Positions 34,878 to 44,127 are shown, counted from the first letter of the stretch. The stretch is 64,000 nt of DNA from Microbacterium testaceum (GCF_029761935.1 NZ_CP121699.1:868001-932000); one strand, 5' to 3'. Program-made: numbers and translations. Notes: generated by a model from the sequence alone, not told the origin.

Positions 34878-35369
34878 TCAGAACCAGTCGCTCTCGCGAA
34901 CCTGGCGCATGGCCTCGCGACGCGTTTCGGCGGGCAGTCGCGAGAGGTACAGCATGCCGTCGAGGTGATCGGTCTCGTGCTGGAGCGCCTGGGCGAGTAG
35001 CCCCTCGCCCTCGAGCACGACCTCTTCACCGTCGAGGTCGATGCCGACGACCTTCGCCCACGGGTAGCGGATCGCGTCGTGCCAGAGACCGGGCACCGAG
35101 AGGCAGCCCTCGCCCACGGGCTCCGGTTCGCCGCGCGTCTCGACCAGCACGGGGTTCAGCACGTAACCGATGTCGCCGTCGATGTTGTAGCTGAAGGCAC
35201 GCAGGCCCACGCCGATCTGGGGAGCGGCGACCCCGGCGCGGCCGGGCAGCTCGACCGTGTCGATCAGATCCTGCACGAGGGCACGGATGCCGTCGTCGAT
35301 CTGCTCGATGGGGGCGCTCGTCGCGCGCAGGACGGGGTCTCCGAACAGACGGATCGGGCGGACGGTCAT
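34878..35369 (-). CDS. def: Peptide deformylase
   Basis: Metalloenzyme that removes the formyl group from new proteins. All three motifs are present: GVAAPQIG (about 45-52), EGCLSVPG (about 87-94, metal Cys) and QHETDHLDG (about 129-137, two metal His and catalytic Glu). 163 residues. Its ATG overlaps the stop of the MinD-like gene as ATGA, so a housekeeping deformylase is translationally coupled to that unusual ATPase. Confidence 0.96.
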   Translation of the reverse strand: MTVRPIRLFGDPVLRATSAPIEQIDDGIRALVQDLIDTVELPGRAGVAAPQIGVGLRAFSYNIDGDIGYVLNPVLVETRGEPEPVGEGCLSVPGLWHDAIRYPWAKVVGIDLDGEEVVLEGEGLLAQALQHETDHLDGMLYLSRLPAETRREAMRQVRESDWF

Positions 35370-37795
35370 GCGGCGGCCGCCGGGGTGCGCAGGCCTTCGA
35401 CGACCGCGGCGGCGAGTTCGCGAGCCGCCTGCCGGGTCGAAGGCTGGAGCTCACGGAAGGTGATCGCGCTGCCCGCGGCGATACGCGCGTCGTAGGGCAT
35501 GCGGATCACGGTGCGCACCCGCGAGCGGAAGTGCGCCTCGAGCTCGCTCTCGCGCACGAGAGGCGTGCCCGGCCGCGAGTTGTTCAGCACCACGACCGCG
35601 TCGCGCACACGGGCAGAGTAGCCGTTCGTCTCGAGCCACGTCAGCGTCTCGGACGCGAGGCGCGCCTCGTCGACCGACAGTCCCGCGACGACGACCAGGG
35701 TGTCGGCGAGCTCGAGTGTCGCCCCCATGACCGAGTGCACGATGCCCGTGCCCGTGTCGGTGAGGACGATGGAGTAGTAGTGCGCCGCAACGTCGGCGAC
35801 CTGACGGTAGTCGTCGTCGCTGAAGGCCTCGGACACCCGCGGGTCGGAATCGGATGCCAGGACGTCGAGGCGGGTGGCATCCCGGGCCACGATCGACGAG
35901 ACGTCGTTGTACCCGGACATCTCGTCGTGGGAGCGGACGAGGTCGCGGACGGTGCGCCCGTTGGGACGACCCACGCGATCGGCGAGCGTTCCGCGGTCGG
36001 GGTTGGCGTCGACGGCGATGACGCGGTCGTCACGGGCGTCGGCCAGAGCCATGCCCAGCAACGAGGTGACCGTCGTCTTTCCCACCCCGCCCTTGCGGGA
36101 CAGCACCGGCACGAAGCGGGCCCCACCCGAGAGGGGGGCGGAGATGCGCCGGTCGAGGTCCTTGCGCTGTCGCGCGCGCCGACCGTCGCCGAGGTTGATG
36201 CGGTGGCGCGAGACCGAGTAGACCAGCTGCTGCCAGAGGCCCTCGGGCTCGGGGCGGGCGATCTGGCGAGGGTCGAGCAGACGGTCGGCCGTGAGCAGGT
36301 CGGAGCTCTCGCGCGCGTCGTCGATCTGGCCGATGCGCTTCGAGGTGAGCGTGACCTCGGGGGCGGGGGTGCGCACGCGCTCGAGCGCGTGCGCGCGGTC
36401 GACGCGCGCGGCTTCGTCGGCGGCTCGGGCGGCGTCGTCGGCCTGGTGGGCGCTGCGGCGCGTGAGCGGGATCGTCCCGATGACGCCCGTCGCGGCGCGC
36501 TCGGCGCGCGTGGTCGGCACCGACGCGGTGTCGGCGCTGACGGGCGACGCCGACGCAGGGGCGTCGACCTCAGCCTCGGGGGCAGTCGATGCGGACGCCC
36601 GAGACGCGGCGGACTCCGGTGCGCCGGGGGCCTCGACCGGCGGTCGGGGGGACTCGGGCGCGTCTGCCATGGCCTCGACCTCTTCACGCTGTTCGTCGTC
36701 CATGTTCGACGCCGAGGCGTCGGCGTCGTCTGAGCCCGCGATGTCGGTGTCTTCTCGATCAGCGGGAGCGGAAACGGCATCGTCGGGCGAGGCGTCGTCC
36801 GCCTCGACGTCGTCCGCTGCCTGTGCCGCCTCGTCGCCGTGCTCGGGCGCTGGAACGGCGGCGGGAACCCACGGCGCGTGCGTCAGCGGTGCGGACGCGG
36901 CGTCGACGGCGTGGTCATCCACCAGCGATTCATCGTCATCGAGCGACGAATCGGCGAGGTCGGCGTCGGTGGGCTCGGCGGCATCGGCCTCGAACAGCTC
37001 GACGTCGTCGACGACCTCGGCGTCGGCGAAATCGTCGGCCCGCTGAGCGGCCTGCGTCGCGTCGGCTTCACGGTGATCGGCGTCAGCCACGTCATCCCCC
37101 GCGGAATCGGTCTCGCCCGGGTCGGTCCCAGCCGGGTCGACATCTGCGCGCACGTCATCGTCGGCGACGTCGTCGACGACCTCGGCATCGGCTCCGTCGG
37201 TCTCCGCGGCATCGTGCTCGACGGGGCCATCGCCCTCCGCGGAGGCGGCGTCGTCGGCCGGGATCTCCTCGGCCTCCTCCCCCGCGTTCGAGCCCTCGCC
37301 GTCGACCGGGTCGTCCTCGCCCAAGCCGTCGTCGCCGAAGCCCTGATCGGCGGCCGGGTGCTCGGCATCCGGAGTCTCCTGCTCGTCGAGATCGTGCGAC
37401 GGCTCGACGACGATCTCGGCGTCGTGCACCTCGTCGTCCGCGGACGAGTCCGTCTCGTCGGCCGCGTCGTGCGGCTCGAGGATAATCTCGCCCGTCTCGA
37501 GCTGCTCGACGTGCGGGTCGTGGACGATCTCGTCGCGGCGGTCGCCGGCAGACGCGGCGGAGGGGACGCGCGGGGCGTCGAGGGCGGCGAGGTCGGCCTC
37601 GTCGAGGGGGATCTCGTCTTCGATCACGTCGTCGTCGAGGTCGTCGTCGTCGGTGGCCACGGGAAGGTCGACGTTGACCTGCGCGATGTGTCCACCGAGG
37701 ATCGTGATGCTGGCCGTGTCGAGATTCCCGATCTCGTCGAGCACGCCGTGCTCGGCGTTCTCGTCGGGGTTCGCGTCGGTGCGGTCGGGGGTCAC
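35366..37795 (-). CDS. MinD-like ATPase with a very long acidic N-terminal region
   Basis: An 809-residue protein. About the first 500 residues are low complexity, dominated by Asp, Glu and Ala, with stretches of [13 protein letters not shown] type and no visible fold. A conserved linker follows (about 470-560, with [28 protein letters not shown]), then a SIMIBI-class ATPase: deviant P-loop [17 protein letters not shown] (about 562-578), [16 protein letters not shown] and [11 protein letters not shown]. Such proteins occur in actinobacteria beside type VII secretion or polar-growth genes (EspI/MinD-like), but no such genes are here. The GTG start has GGAG 6 bases upstream; a TTG four codons earlier is possible. 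Confidence 0.8.
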   Translation of the reverse strand: MTPDRTDANPDENAEHGVLDEIGNLDTASITILGGHIAQVNVDLPVATDDDDLDDDVIEDEIPLDEADLAALDAPRVPSAASAGDRRDEIVHDPHVEQLETGEIILEPHDAADETDSSADDEVHDAEIVVEPSHDLDEQETPDAEHPAADQGFGDDGLGEDDPVDGEGSNAGEEAEEIPADDAASAEGDGPVEHDAAETDGADAEVVDDVADDDVRADVDPAGTDPGETDSAGDDVADADHREADATQAAQRADDFADAEVVDDVELFEADAAEPTDADLADSSLDDDESLVDDHAVDAASAPLTHAPWVPAAVPAPEHGDEAAQAADDVEADDASPDDAVSAPADREDTDIAGSDDADASASNMDDEQREEVEAMADAPESPRPPVEAPGAPESAASRASASTAPEAEVDAPASASPVSADTASVPTTRAERAATGVIGTIPLTRRSAHQADDAARAADEAARVDRAHALERVRTPAPEVTLTSKRIGQIDDARESSDLLTADRLLDPRQIARPEPEGLWQQLVYSVSRHRINLGDGRRARQRKDLDRRISAPLSGGARFVPVLSRKGGVGKTTVTSLLGMALADARDDRVIAVDANPDRGTLADRVGRPNGRTVRDLVRSHDEMSGYNDVSSIVARDATRLDVLASDSDPRVSEAFSDDDYRQVADVAAHYYSIVLTDTGTGIVHSVMGATLELADTLVVVAGLSVDEARLASETLTWLETNGYSARVRDAVVVLNNSRPGTPLVRESELEAHFRSRVRTVIRMPYDARIAAGSAITFRELQPSTRQAARELAAAVVEGLRTPAAAA

Positions 37796-37841
37796 TGCAG
37801 TCTCCAAACGGGAAGAGGGCGCGAAAGCGCCCCCTCCCAGG

Positions 37842-40800
37842 TTACTGCGCTTGGCGGATTACCAGCAAAAGATCTCCTGCTTCGACCTGTTGTGTGGTAC
37901 CGATCGCGACACGCTCGACCACTCCGTCGACGGGTGCGGTGATCGCCGCCTCCATCTTCATCGCCTCGATCGAGGCGACCGCCTGACCGGCGGAGACGCG
38001 GTCGCCCGGCGACGCCTTCAGCGTCACGACGCCCGAGAACGGCGCCGCCATCTGGCCCGGCTTCGAGGTGTCGGCCTTCTCGGCCTGACGCGCCTCGACG
38101 TCGATGGAGCGGTCGCGGACGAACACCGGGCGCAACTGTCCGTTCAAGGTCGTCATGACCGTGCGCATGCCCTTGTCGTCCGCCTCACCGACCGCCTCGA
38201 GGCCGACGAACAGCTGCACGCCGCGCTCGATCTCGACGGTGTGTTCGCCGCCGGACTGCAGCCCGTAGAGGTAGTCGGCCGTGGAGAGCACGCTCAGGTC
38301 GCCGTACGTCTCGCGGGTCTGCTCGAAAGTGCGCGTCGGCCCCGGGAACAGCAGACGGTTCAAGCGGGAGCGCCGCTCGGCGGACTCCCCCGCCAGTGCC
38401 GCCGTGTCGTCGTCGGTGAGCGGGGTCGTGCCCGTCTTGGCATCCCGGCCGGCGAGGACCTTCGAGCGGAAGGGCTCCGGCCAACCGCCCGGAAGATCAC
38501 CCAGCTCCCCCGCCATGAACGACACCACCGAGTCGGGCACGTCGTACTTCTCGGGGTTCTGCTCGAAGTCGGCCGGATCGGCCTTCACCGCGGCGAGGTG
38601 CAGGGCGAGGTCCCCCACCACCTTCGACGAGGGCGTGACTTTGGGCACCCGGCCGAGGATGCGGTCGGCGGCGGCGTACATGTCCTCGATGAGCTCGAAG
38701 TCGTCGGCCAGGCCCAGCGCGATCGCCTGCTGGCGCAGGTTCGACAGCTGTCCGCCGGGGATCTCGTGACGGTAGACGCGCCCGGTGGGTCCGGCGAGAC
38801 CCGACTCGAACGGCCGGTACAGGTGACGCACGGCCTCCCAGTAGGGCTCCAGGTCGCTGACGGCCCCGAGGTCGAGGCCCGTGTCGCGTTCGGTGTGCGC
38901 GAGCGCGGCGACCAGCGCCGACAGCGACGGCTGGCTCGTGGTTCCCGCCATGGGCGCCGAGGCCGCGTCCACGGCATCCGCCCCCGCCGCCGAGGCGGCC
39001 AGCAGCGTCGCGAGCTGCCCGCCAGCGGTGTCGTGGGTGTGGACGTGCACCGGCAGGTCGAACCGCTCGCGCAGCGCCGTCACGAGCTTCGCCGCGGCGG
39101 CCGGGCGCAGCAGGCCCGCCATGTCCTTGATCGCGAGGATGTGGGCTCCCGCGTCGACGATCTGCTCGGCCAGACCCAGGTAGTAGTCGAGCGTGTACAG
39201 GTCTTCGGCGGGATCCAGCAGATCCCCCGTGTAGCAGAGGGCGACTTCGGCCACCGCGGTGCCGGTCCCCAGGACCGCGTCGATCGCCGGCCGCATCTGC
39301 GAGACGTCGTTGAGGGCGTCGAAGATGCGGAAGATGTCGACACCGGATGCCGCGGCCTCGGTCACGAACGCATCGGTGACCTCCGTGGGGTACGGGGTGT
39401 AGCCGACGGTGTTGCGCCCGCGCAGCAGCATCTGGATCGCCACGTTCGGCAGCGCCTCGCGGAGGGCGTCGAGACGCTCCCACGGGTCTTCGCCGAGGAA
39501 GCGCAGCGCGACGTCGTAGGTCGCCCCGCCCCACGCTTCGACCGACAGCAACCCGGGCGTCAGCCGGGCCACGTAGGGGGCCACGCGCGCGAGGTCGCGG
39601 GTGCGCACGCGTGTGGCGAGCAGCGACTGGTGCGCGTCGCGGAACGTGGTCTCGGTGACGGCGAGGGCGGTCTGCTCGCGCAGGGCCTTCGCGAAGCCGG
39701 CGGGACCGAGCTGCTGCAGACGCTGACGCGAGCCCGCGGGGGCCGGGGCCGCCAGGTCGAGGGTCGGGAGCTTAGCCGACGGGTCGATCGACAGCGGGTT
39801 CTCGCCGTTCGGGCGGTTGACCGTGGTGTCCACGAGCCACGAGAGGATCTTCGTGCCGCGGTCCTTGGACTCGCGGCCCTTCAGCAGCTCGGGGCGCTCG
39901 TCGATGAACGAGGTGCTGAGGTCGCCCGCGACGAAGGCGGGGTCGTCGAGCACGGCCTGCAGGAACGGGATGTTCGTCGAGACCCCGCGGATGCGGAACT
40001 CGGCGAGGGCGCGGCGGGCGCGGGACACGGCGGCCTCGAAGTCACGGCCACGGCACGACAGCTTCGACAGCATCGAGTCGAAGTGCGGGCTCACCTGCGA
40101 GCCCGCGGCGGTCGTGCCGCCGTCGAGGCGGATGCCGGCGCCACCGGGCGAGCGGTACGTCGTGATCTTGCCGGTGTCGGGGCGGAAGCCCTGCGTGGGG
40201 TCCTCGGTCGTGATGCGGCACTGCAACGCCGCGCCCCGCAGGTGGATGTCGTCCTGCTGCAGGTGCAGCTCGGCGAGGGTCGCCCCCGCCGCGATGCGCA
40301 TCTGCGACTGCACGAGGTCGACGTCGGTGACCTCCTCGGTCACGGTGTGCTCGACCTGGATGCGCGGGTTCATCTCGATGAAGACGACCTCGCCCGCTCG
40401 CGGCCCCGCGGTCTCGAGCAGGAACTCGACGGTTCCGGCGTTCTGGTAGCCGATCGAGCGGGCGAACGCGACGGCGTAGCGGTGCAGGTCCTGCCGCACG
40501 GCATCGTCGAGGTTCGGCGCCGGCGCGATCTCGATGACCTTCTGGTGGCGGCGCTGCACCGAGCAGTCGCGCTCGAACAGGTGAACGGTCTCGCCCGTGG
40601 CATCCGCGAGGATCTGCACCTCGACGTGACGCGGGCGTTGCACGGCCTGCTCGAGGAACATGCGGGGATCGCCGAACGCGCTCTGCGCCTCGCGCATGGC
40701 CTCGGCGAGGGCCGGGGCGAGCTCGCCCATCGACTCGACGCGGCGCATACCGCGCCCCCCGCCGCCGGCGACGGCCTTGGCGAAGACCGGGAAGCCGATC

Positions 40801-41249
40801 TCGTCGGCCTGGGCGAGGAGCTCGTCGATGTCGTCGGACGCGGGCGTCGAGCGCAGCACCGGCACGCCGGCCGCGATCGCGTGGTCCTTCGCCGTCACCT
40901 TGTTGCCCGCCATGGCGAGCACGTCAGCGGGAGGCCCGATGAAGGTGATCCCGTGGGCGGCGGCCTTCTCGGCGAGCTCAGGGTTCTCGGAGAGGAAGCC
41001 GTAGCCCGGGTAGATGGCATCTGCCCCGCACTCCCGGGCGACGCGGATGATCTCGTCGACGTCGAGATAGGCGCGCACGGGGTGGCCCCGCTCGCCGATC
41101 TGGTAGGCCTCATCGGCCTTCAGACGGTGGAGGGAGGCGCGATCCTCGTACGGATACACCGCGACGGTGCGGGCTCCGACCTCGTAAGCGGCGCGGAACG
41201 CGCGGATCGCGATCTCGCCGCGATTGGCGACCAGGATTTTCGAGAACAT
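37842..41249 (-). CDS. pyc: Pyruvate carboxylase
   Basis: Biotin enzyme that carboxylates pyruvate to oxaloacetate, the main anaplerotic step. One chain of 1135 residues holds the biotin carboxylase domain (about 1-450; KILVANRGEIAIRAFRAAYE, KAVAGGGGRGMRRV, FIEMNPRIQVEHTVTE), the carboxyltransferase barrel (about 525-800; TTFRDAHQSLLATRVRT, VHVHTHDTAGGQL), a PYC-type tetramerisation region, and the biotinyl domain with EAMKMEA (biotin Lys near 1098). The ATG at 41247-41249 has GAGGT 5 bases upstream. Downstream neighbour is the MinD-like gene; upstream, divergent, is parA. Confidence 0.98.
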   Translation of the reverse strand: MFSKILVANRGEIAIRAFRAAYEVGARTVAVYPYEDRASLHRLKADEAYQIGERGHPVRAYLDVDEIIRVARECGADAIYPGYGFLSENPELAEKAAAHGITFIGPPADVLAMAGNKVTAKDHAIAAGVPVLRSTPASDDIDELLAQADEIGFPVFAKAVAGGGGRGMRRVESMGELAPALAEAMREAQSAFGDPRMFLEQAVQRPRHVEVQILADATGETVHLFERDCSVQRRHQKVIEIAPAPNLDDAVRQDLHRYAVAFARSIGYQNAGTVEFLLETAGPRAGEVVFIEMNPRIQVEHTVTEEVTDVDLVQSQMRIAAGATLAELHLQQDDIHLRGAALQCRITTEDPTQGFRPDTGKITTYRSPGGAGIRLDGGTTAAGSQVSPHFDSMLSKLSCRGRDFEAAVSRARRALAEFRIRGVSTNIPFLQAVLDDPAFVAGDLSTSFIDERPELLKGRESKDRGTKILSWLVDTTVNRPNGENPLSIDPSAKLPTLDLAAPAPAGSRQRLQQLGPAGFAKALREQTALAVTETTFRDAHQSLLATRVRTRDLARVAPYVARLTPGLLSVEAWGGATYDVALRFLGEDPWERLDALREALPNVAIQMLLRGRNTVGYTPYPTEVTDAFVTEAAASGVDIFRIFDALNDVSQMRPAIDAVLGTGTAVAEVALCYTGDLLDPAEDLYTLDYYLGLAEQIVDAGAHILAIKDMAGLLRPAAAAKLVTALRERFDLPVHVHTHDTAGGQLATLLAASAAGADAVDAASAPMAGTTSQPSLSALVAALAHTERDTGLDLGAVSDLEPYWEAVRHLYRPFESGLAGPTGRVYRHEIPGGQLSNLRQQAIALGLADDFELIEDMYAAADRILGRVPKVTPSSKVVGDLALHLAAVKADPADFEQNPEKYDVPDSVVSFMAGELGDLPGGWPEPFRSKVLAGRDAKTGTTPLTDDDTAALAGESAERRSRLNRLLFPGPTRTFEQTRETYGDLSVLSTADYLYGLQSGGEHTVEIERGVQLFVGLEAVGEADDKGMRTVMTTLNGQLRPVFVRDRSIDVEARQAEKADTSKPGQMAAPFSGVVTLKASPGDRVSAGQAVASIEAMKMEAAITAPVDGVVERVAIGTTQQVEAGDLLLVIRQAQ

Positions 41250-41303
41250 GCGCACCTCACGTCAAGCTGGCGGAGCTGAATGTGCTCACAGCCTAGGGGA
41301 CGG

Positions 41304-41309
41304 TAACGT
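41304..41309 (+). promoter_or_regulatory. Candidate -10 box of the parA gene
   Basis: TAACGT ends 8 bases before the GTG start, in the 68-base gap to the divergent pyc start. No ribosome site is seen, so the message may be leaderless. Confidence 0.35.
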
Positions 41310-41317
41310 GGACTCTC

Positions 41318-42130
41318 GTGCACGTACTCTCCGTCAGCTCTCTCAAAGGCGGGGTCGGCAAGACGACCGTGACACTCGGGCTGGCTTCCGCAGCCTTCGC
41401 ACGTGGCGTTCGCACTCTCGTCGTCGACCTCGACCCTCAGTCCGACGTGTCGACCGGGATGGACATCCAGGTCGCCGGTCGGCTCAACATCGCCGATGTC
41501 CTGGCCAACCCCAAAGAGAAGGTCGTCCGACAGGCGATCACCTCAAGCGGGTGGGCCAAGGTTCACCCCGGCACCATCGACGTGCTCATCGGCAGCCCGT
41601 CGGCCATCAACTTCGACGGACCGCACCCGAGCGTCCGCGACGTCTGGAAGCTCGAAGAGGCGCTGGCGACGATCGAGGCCGACTACGACCTCGTGCTCAT
41701 CGACTGCGCCCCCTCGCTCAACGCCCTCACTCGCACCGCGTGGGCCGCGAGCGACCGCGTCGTGGTCGTCACCGAGCCCGGCCTGTTCTCGGTCGCCGCG
41801 GCCGACCGAGCCCTGCGCGCGATCGAAGAGATCCGCCGCGGTCTCTCGCCGCGACTGCAGCCCCTCGGCGTCGTGGTCAACCGCGTGCGCCCGCAGTCGA
41901 TCGAGCACCAGTTCCGCATCAAAGAGCTGCGCGACATGTTCGGTCCGCTCGTGCTCAACCCGCAGCTGCCCGAGCGCACCTCGCTCCAGCAGGCGCAGGG
42001 TGCCGCCAAGCCGCTGCACGTGTGGCCCGGCGACTCCGCTCAGGAGCTCGCGGCCGACTTCGACGCGCTGCTCGACCGGATCGTGCGCACCGGCCGGATC
42101 CCCGTCGAGTCCGAGGCCCCGCAGGCCTGA
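41318..42130 (+). CDS. ParA-family ATPase without a ParB partner
   Basis: A 270-residue Walker-type ATPase of the kind that positions chromosomes, plasmids or large protein assemblies. Deviant Walker [18 protein letters not shown] (about 7-23), Walker A' VVDLDPQSDVSTGMD (about 39-53) and Walker B YDLVLIDCAPSLNALT (about 122-137) are intact. No parB or centromere-like repeat lies beside it; the next genes are MerR regulators on the other strand. It is probably not the main chromosomal ParA, which sits near oriC in this group. The exact cargo is unknown. Confidence 0.88.
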   Translation: MHVLSVSSLKGGVGKTTVTLGLASAAFARGVRTLVVDLDPQSDVSTGMDIQVAGRLNIADVLANPKEKVVRQAITSSGWAKVHPGTIDVLIGSPSAINFDGPHPSVRDVWKLEEALATIEADYDLVLIDCAPSLNALTRTAWAASDRVVVVTEPGLFSVAAADRALRAIEEIRRGLSPRLQPLGVVVNRVRPQSIEHQFRIKELRDMFGPLVLNPQLPERTSLQQAQGAAKPLHVWPGDSAQELAADFDALLDRIVRTGRIPVESEAPQA

Positions 42131-42144
42131 CCCATGGTCTTGTC

Positions 42145-42185
42145 AGACGCCGTCCCGCTGCCCCGCAGCCGGGCGGCGTCTTTCG
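42145..42185 (+). terminator. Terminator of the parA gene
   Basis: AGACGCCG...CGGCGTCT close an extended stem with inner CCCG/CGGG and CTGC/GCAG pairs, followed by TTTCGTT, 15 bases after the stop. Confidence 0.78.
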
Positions 42186-42199
42186 TTCCCCGTCCCACC

Positions 42200-42254
42200 C
42201 GCGTGAGGGGTCATTTTCTGTCACCGAGGACGCCCGTAGGCGACCCCTCACGCG
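42200..42254. repeat. Long-loop perfect inverted repeat between parA and merR
   Basis: CGCGTGAGGGGTC (42200-42212) and GACCCCTCACGCG (42242-42254) are a perfect 13-bp pair around a 29-base core containing ATTTTCTGTCACC. It lies between two terminators of convergent genes and does not look like either. It may be a small mobile or dispersed repeat. Confidence 0.6.
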
Positions 42255-42265
42255 AAAGCAGAAGA

Positions 42266-42291
42266 ATCCCGGATGCCATGGCATCCGGGAT
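42266..42291. terminator. Palindromic terminator built from GGATGCC
   Basis: A perfect 26-base palindrome with core CCGGATGCCATGGCATCCGG lies between convergent parA and merR genes. On the minus strand TTCTTCTG follows, so it most likely serves the merR gene. Confidence 0.72.
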
Positions 42292-42311
42292 CCGAAAAGA
42301 GTGAGGCGCGT

Positions 42312-42857
42312 TCAGGCGGTGCGGGCGGCGCGGCGCGCGGCGAGCTCGTCGACGGCGTCGGGGGTGGCCTTCTCGAAGTCGACGAGCGTGGACTCGACCT
42401 CGCGGAGGACCTTGCCCACCGCGATACCGAAGACGCCCTGGCCACGGCTGACGAGGTCGATGACCTCGTCGTTCGAGGTGCACAGGTACACGGAGGCCCC
42501 GTCGCTCATGAGGGTGGTGCCCGCGAGGTCGCGGATGCCCGCGGCGCGGAGCTGATCGACGGCTGTGCGGATCTGCTGCAGCGAGATACCGGTGTCGAGA
42601 AGACGCTTCACGAGCTTGAGGACGAGGATGTCGCGGAAGCCGTAGAGACGCTGCGATCCCGACCCGCTCGCCCCGCGGACCGTCGGGACGACGAGCTCGG
42701 TACGAGCCCAGTAGTCGAGCTGGCGGTATGTGATGCCGGCAGCGCGTGCCGCGACGGCCCCGCGATAACCGGTGTCGTCGTCCATCTCGGGCAGACCGTC
42801 GGTGAAGAGGAGATCAGCGGCGAACCGAGGTTCACCGAGCGCGTCGCCAGCGTTCAT
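42312..42857 (-). CDS. MerR-family regulator (Rv1830-like)
   Basis: A 181-residue transcription factor. The helix-turn-helix (about 35-75) reads AAGITYRQLDYWARTELVVP and RLYGFRDILVLKLVKRLLD, then a short dimerisation helix and an alpha/beta C-domain with VYLCTSNDEVIDLVSRGQGVFGI. In mycobacteria two MerR genes follow garA (Rv1828 and Rv1830); this is the second. Two ATGs are in frame: the first (42855-42857) has GAGGAGG at suitable distance. TAGCGT at 42890-42895 on the minus strand is a likely -10 box, giving it its own promoter. Confidence 0.88.
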   Translation of the reverse strand: MNAGDALGEPRFAADLLFTDGLPEMDDDTGYRGAVAARAAGITYRQLDYWARTELVVPTVRGASGSGSQRLYGFRDILVLKLVKRLLDTGISLQQIRTAVDQLRAAGIRDLAGTTLMSDGASVYLCTSNDEVIDLVSRGQGVFGIAVGKVLREVESTLVDFEKATPDAVDELAARRAARTA

Positions 42858-42889
42858 GCTCGCGTCCTCCTCATCGGTTCGTTTCCTCC

Positions 42890-42895
42890 ACGCTA
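42890..42895 (-). promoter_or_regulatory. Candidate -10 box of the second merR gene
   Basis: TAGCGT on the minus strand, 32 bases before the ATG and in the 95-base gap after ftsR. Confidence 0.35.
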
Positions 42896-42952
42896 GATGA
42901 GCGGAGGTCCCCCGGCAATGACATCCGCTCCGAGGGTCGCGGCGTGTCGCGA

Positions 42953-43639
42953 TCAGGACAGGATTCGCTCGAGCGCATCGCGCACGAACATCGCCCGCAC
43001 CTCGTCGAGGCGGGCCGCGAGCTCGGGAGCGAGCTCGCTCGCACGGGCCCGCGAGGGCGCATCGGGGCGCCGCAGCAGGGCCGACAGCGCCGACTCCACG
43101 AGCGAGACCTCGCGCTCGGCGCTCTGCCGCAACGAGCGGATGTGGCGCGGCTCGATGCCGTGCCGGTCCAGCGCGACGAGGGCGCGGAGCAGAGTGACCG
43201 TCTGCTCGGAGTAACTGTCGGCGGCGCCGATCACCCCGGTGCTGACCGCGTCGTTCAACAACTGGGGGCGCGCGCCCGCGGCGGTCAAGAGCTCTTCGCG
43301 TCGGTAGCGGCGCGGCGCGCTCGTCATCGACGGGATCGCGGTCGGCGGGGCCGGGTTGCGGCCCGCGTCGAGGTCGGCGAGGTAGTCGCGGATGACGACG
43401 AGCGGAAGGTAGTGGTCGCGCTGCAGCGTGAGCGCGAGACGCAGCCGCTCGAGGTCGGCCGGCGAGAACTTGCGGTACCCGGAATCGGTGCGCGTCGGCG
43501 AGACGATCCCCTGCACCTCGAGGAAGCGCAGCTTGCTCGAGGTGAGTGCCGGGAAATCGGGGGTCAGGCGCGCGAGCACCTGCCCGATGCTGAGCAGCCC
43601 CGCAGCCGTCTGTCGACTACGGGAGGGGGCTGCCGCCAT
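42953..43639 (-). CDS. ftsR: MerR-family regulator FtsR-like (Rv1828-like)
   Basis: A 228-residue MerR-type regulator. N-terminal DNA-binding domain (about 15-85): LLSIGQVLARLTPDFPALTSSKLRFLEVQGIVSP, then SGYRKFSPADLERLRLAL. The C-terminal half is helical with no metal-binding cysteines, so it is not a metal sensor. The homologue next to odhI/garA in Corynebacterium is FtsR, an activator of ftsZ, which would connect this locus with the dcw cluster 30 kb away. Start and garA stop overlap as TGATG. Confidence 0.85.
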   Translation of the reverse strand: MAAAPSRSRQTAAGLLSIGQVLARLTPDFPALTSSKLRFLEVQGIVSPTRTDSGYRKFSPADLERLRLALTLQRDHYLPLVVIRDYLADLDAGRNPAPPTAIPSMTSAPRRYRREELLTAAGARPQLLNDAVSTGVIGAADSYSEQTVTLLRALVALDRHGIEPRHIRSLRQSAEREVSLVESALSALLRRPDAPSRARASELAPELAARLDEVRAMFVRDALERILS

Positions 43640-44127
43640 CAGTGCTCAGCCGCGGGCAGGTCGGCCGGCGAACCGAAGAAGTTGAGACGGAACTTGCCGA
43701 TGCGCACCTCGGAGCCGTTGACGAGGGCCGAGCGGTCGACCCGCTCGCCGTTGACGTAGCTGCCGTTGAGCGAGCGCTGGTCGACGATCTCGAACGAGCT
43801 GCCCGAGCGGAGGATCTCGGCGTGACGACGCGAGACGGTGACGTCGTCGAAGAAGAGGTCGGCCTCGGGGTGACGGCCGACGGTGGTCACGTCGGTGTCG
43901 AGGAGGTAGCGGGCCCCGGTCGTCGGTCCCGAGCGGACGATCAGCAGAGCCGCTCCCGAGGGGAGGGCGTCGATCGCCTCGAGCTCCGCCTCGTTGAGGT
44001 CGGCTCCGAAGGGGACGAACGACAGGTCGGCGTCGTGGGTCTGGGTCGTGTCGTGCGACGCCCCGGCTGCGGCGGCGTCGGCCGCGCGCCGGATCTCGTC
44101 TCGCTCGAATCGGCTGGTCTCGTCCAC
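43639..44127 (-). CDS. garA: GarA/OdhI-type FHA protein
   Basis: Small phosphothreonine-binding switch that inhibits 2-oxoglutarate dehydrogenase and controls glutamate metabolism in actinobacteria. The FHA domain (about 75-150) has TTVGRHPEADLFFDDVTVSRRHAEI and RSLNGSYVNGERVD, nearly identical to GarA. The N-terminal tail lacks the usual ETTS motif that is phosphorylated by Ser/Thr kinases; it has SHDTTQTHDADLSF instead. 162 residues. The GTG at 44125-44127 has GAAGGAGAA upstream. First gene of the garA-ftsR pair. Confidence 0.92.
   Translation of the reverse strand: MDETSRFERDEIRRAADAAAAGASHDTTQTHDADLSFVPFGADLNEAELEAIDALPSGAALLIVRSGPTTGARYLLDTDVTTVGRHPEADLFFDDVTVSRRHAEILRSGSSFEIVDQRSLNGSYVNGERVDRSALVNGSEVRIGKFRLNFFGSPADLPAAEH

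Noticed and set aside
32147-35029. 960-codon open frame on the minus strand
   Set aside because: Mostly antisense to fadD and glk-region shadow; no start signal or motifs.
37653-41279. 1208-codon open frame on the plus strand
   Set aside because: It lies opposite pyruvate carboxylase and the protein is Arg/Val/Gly-rich nonsense. At 70% G+C the antisense frame of a GC3-rich gene stays open by chance.
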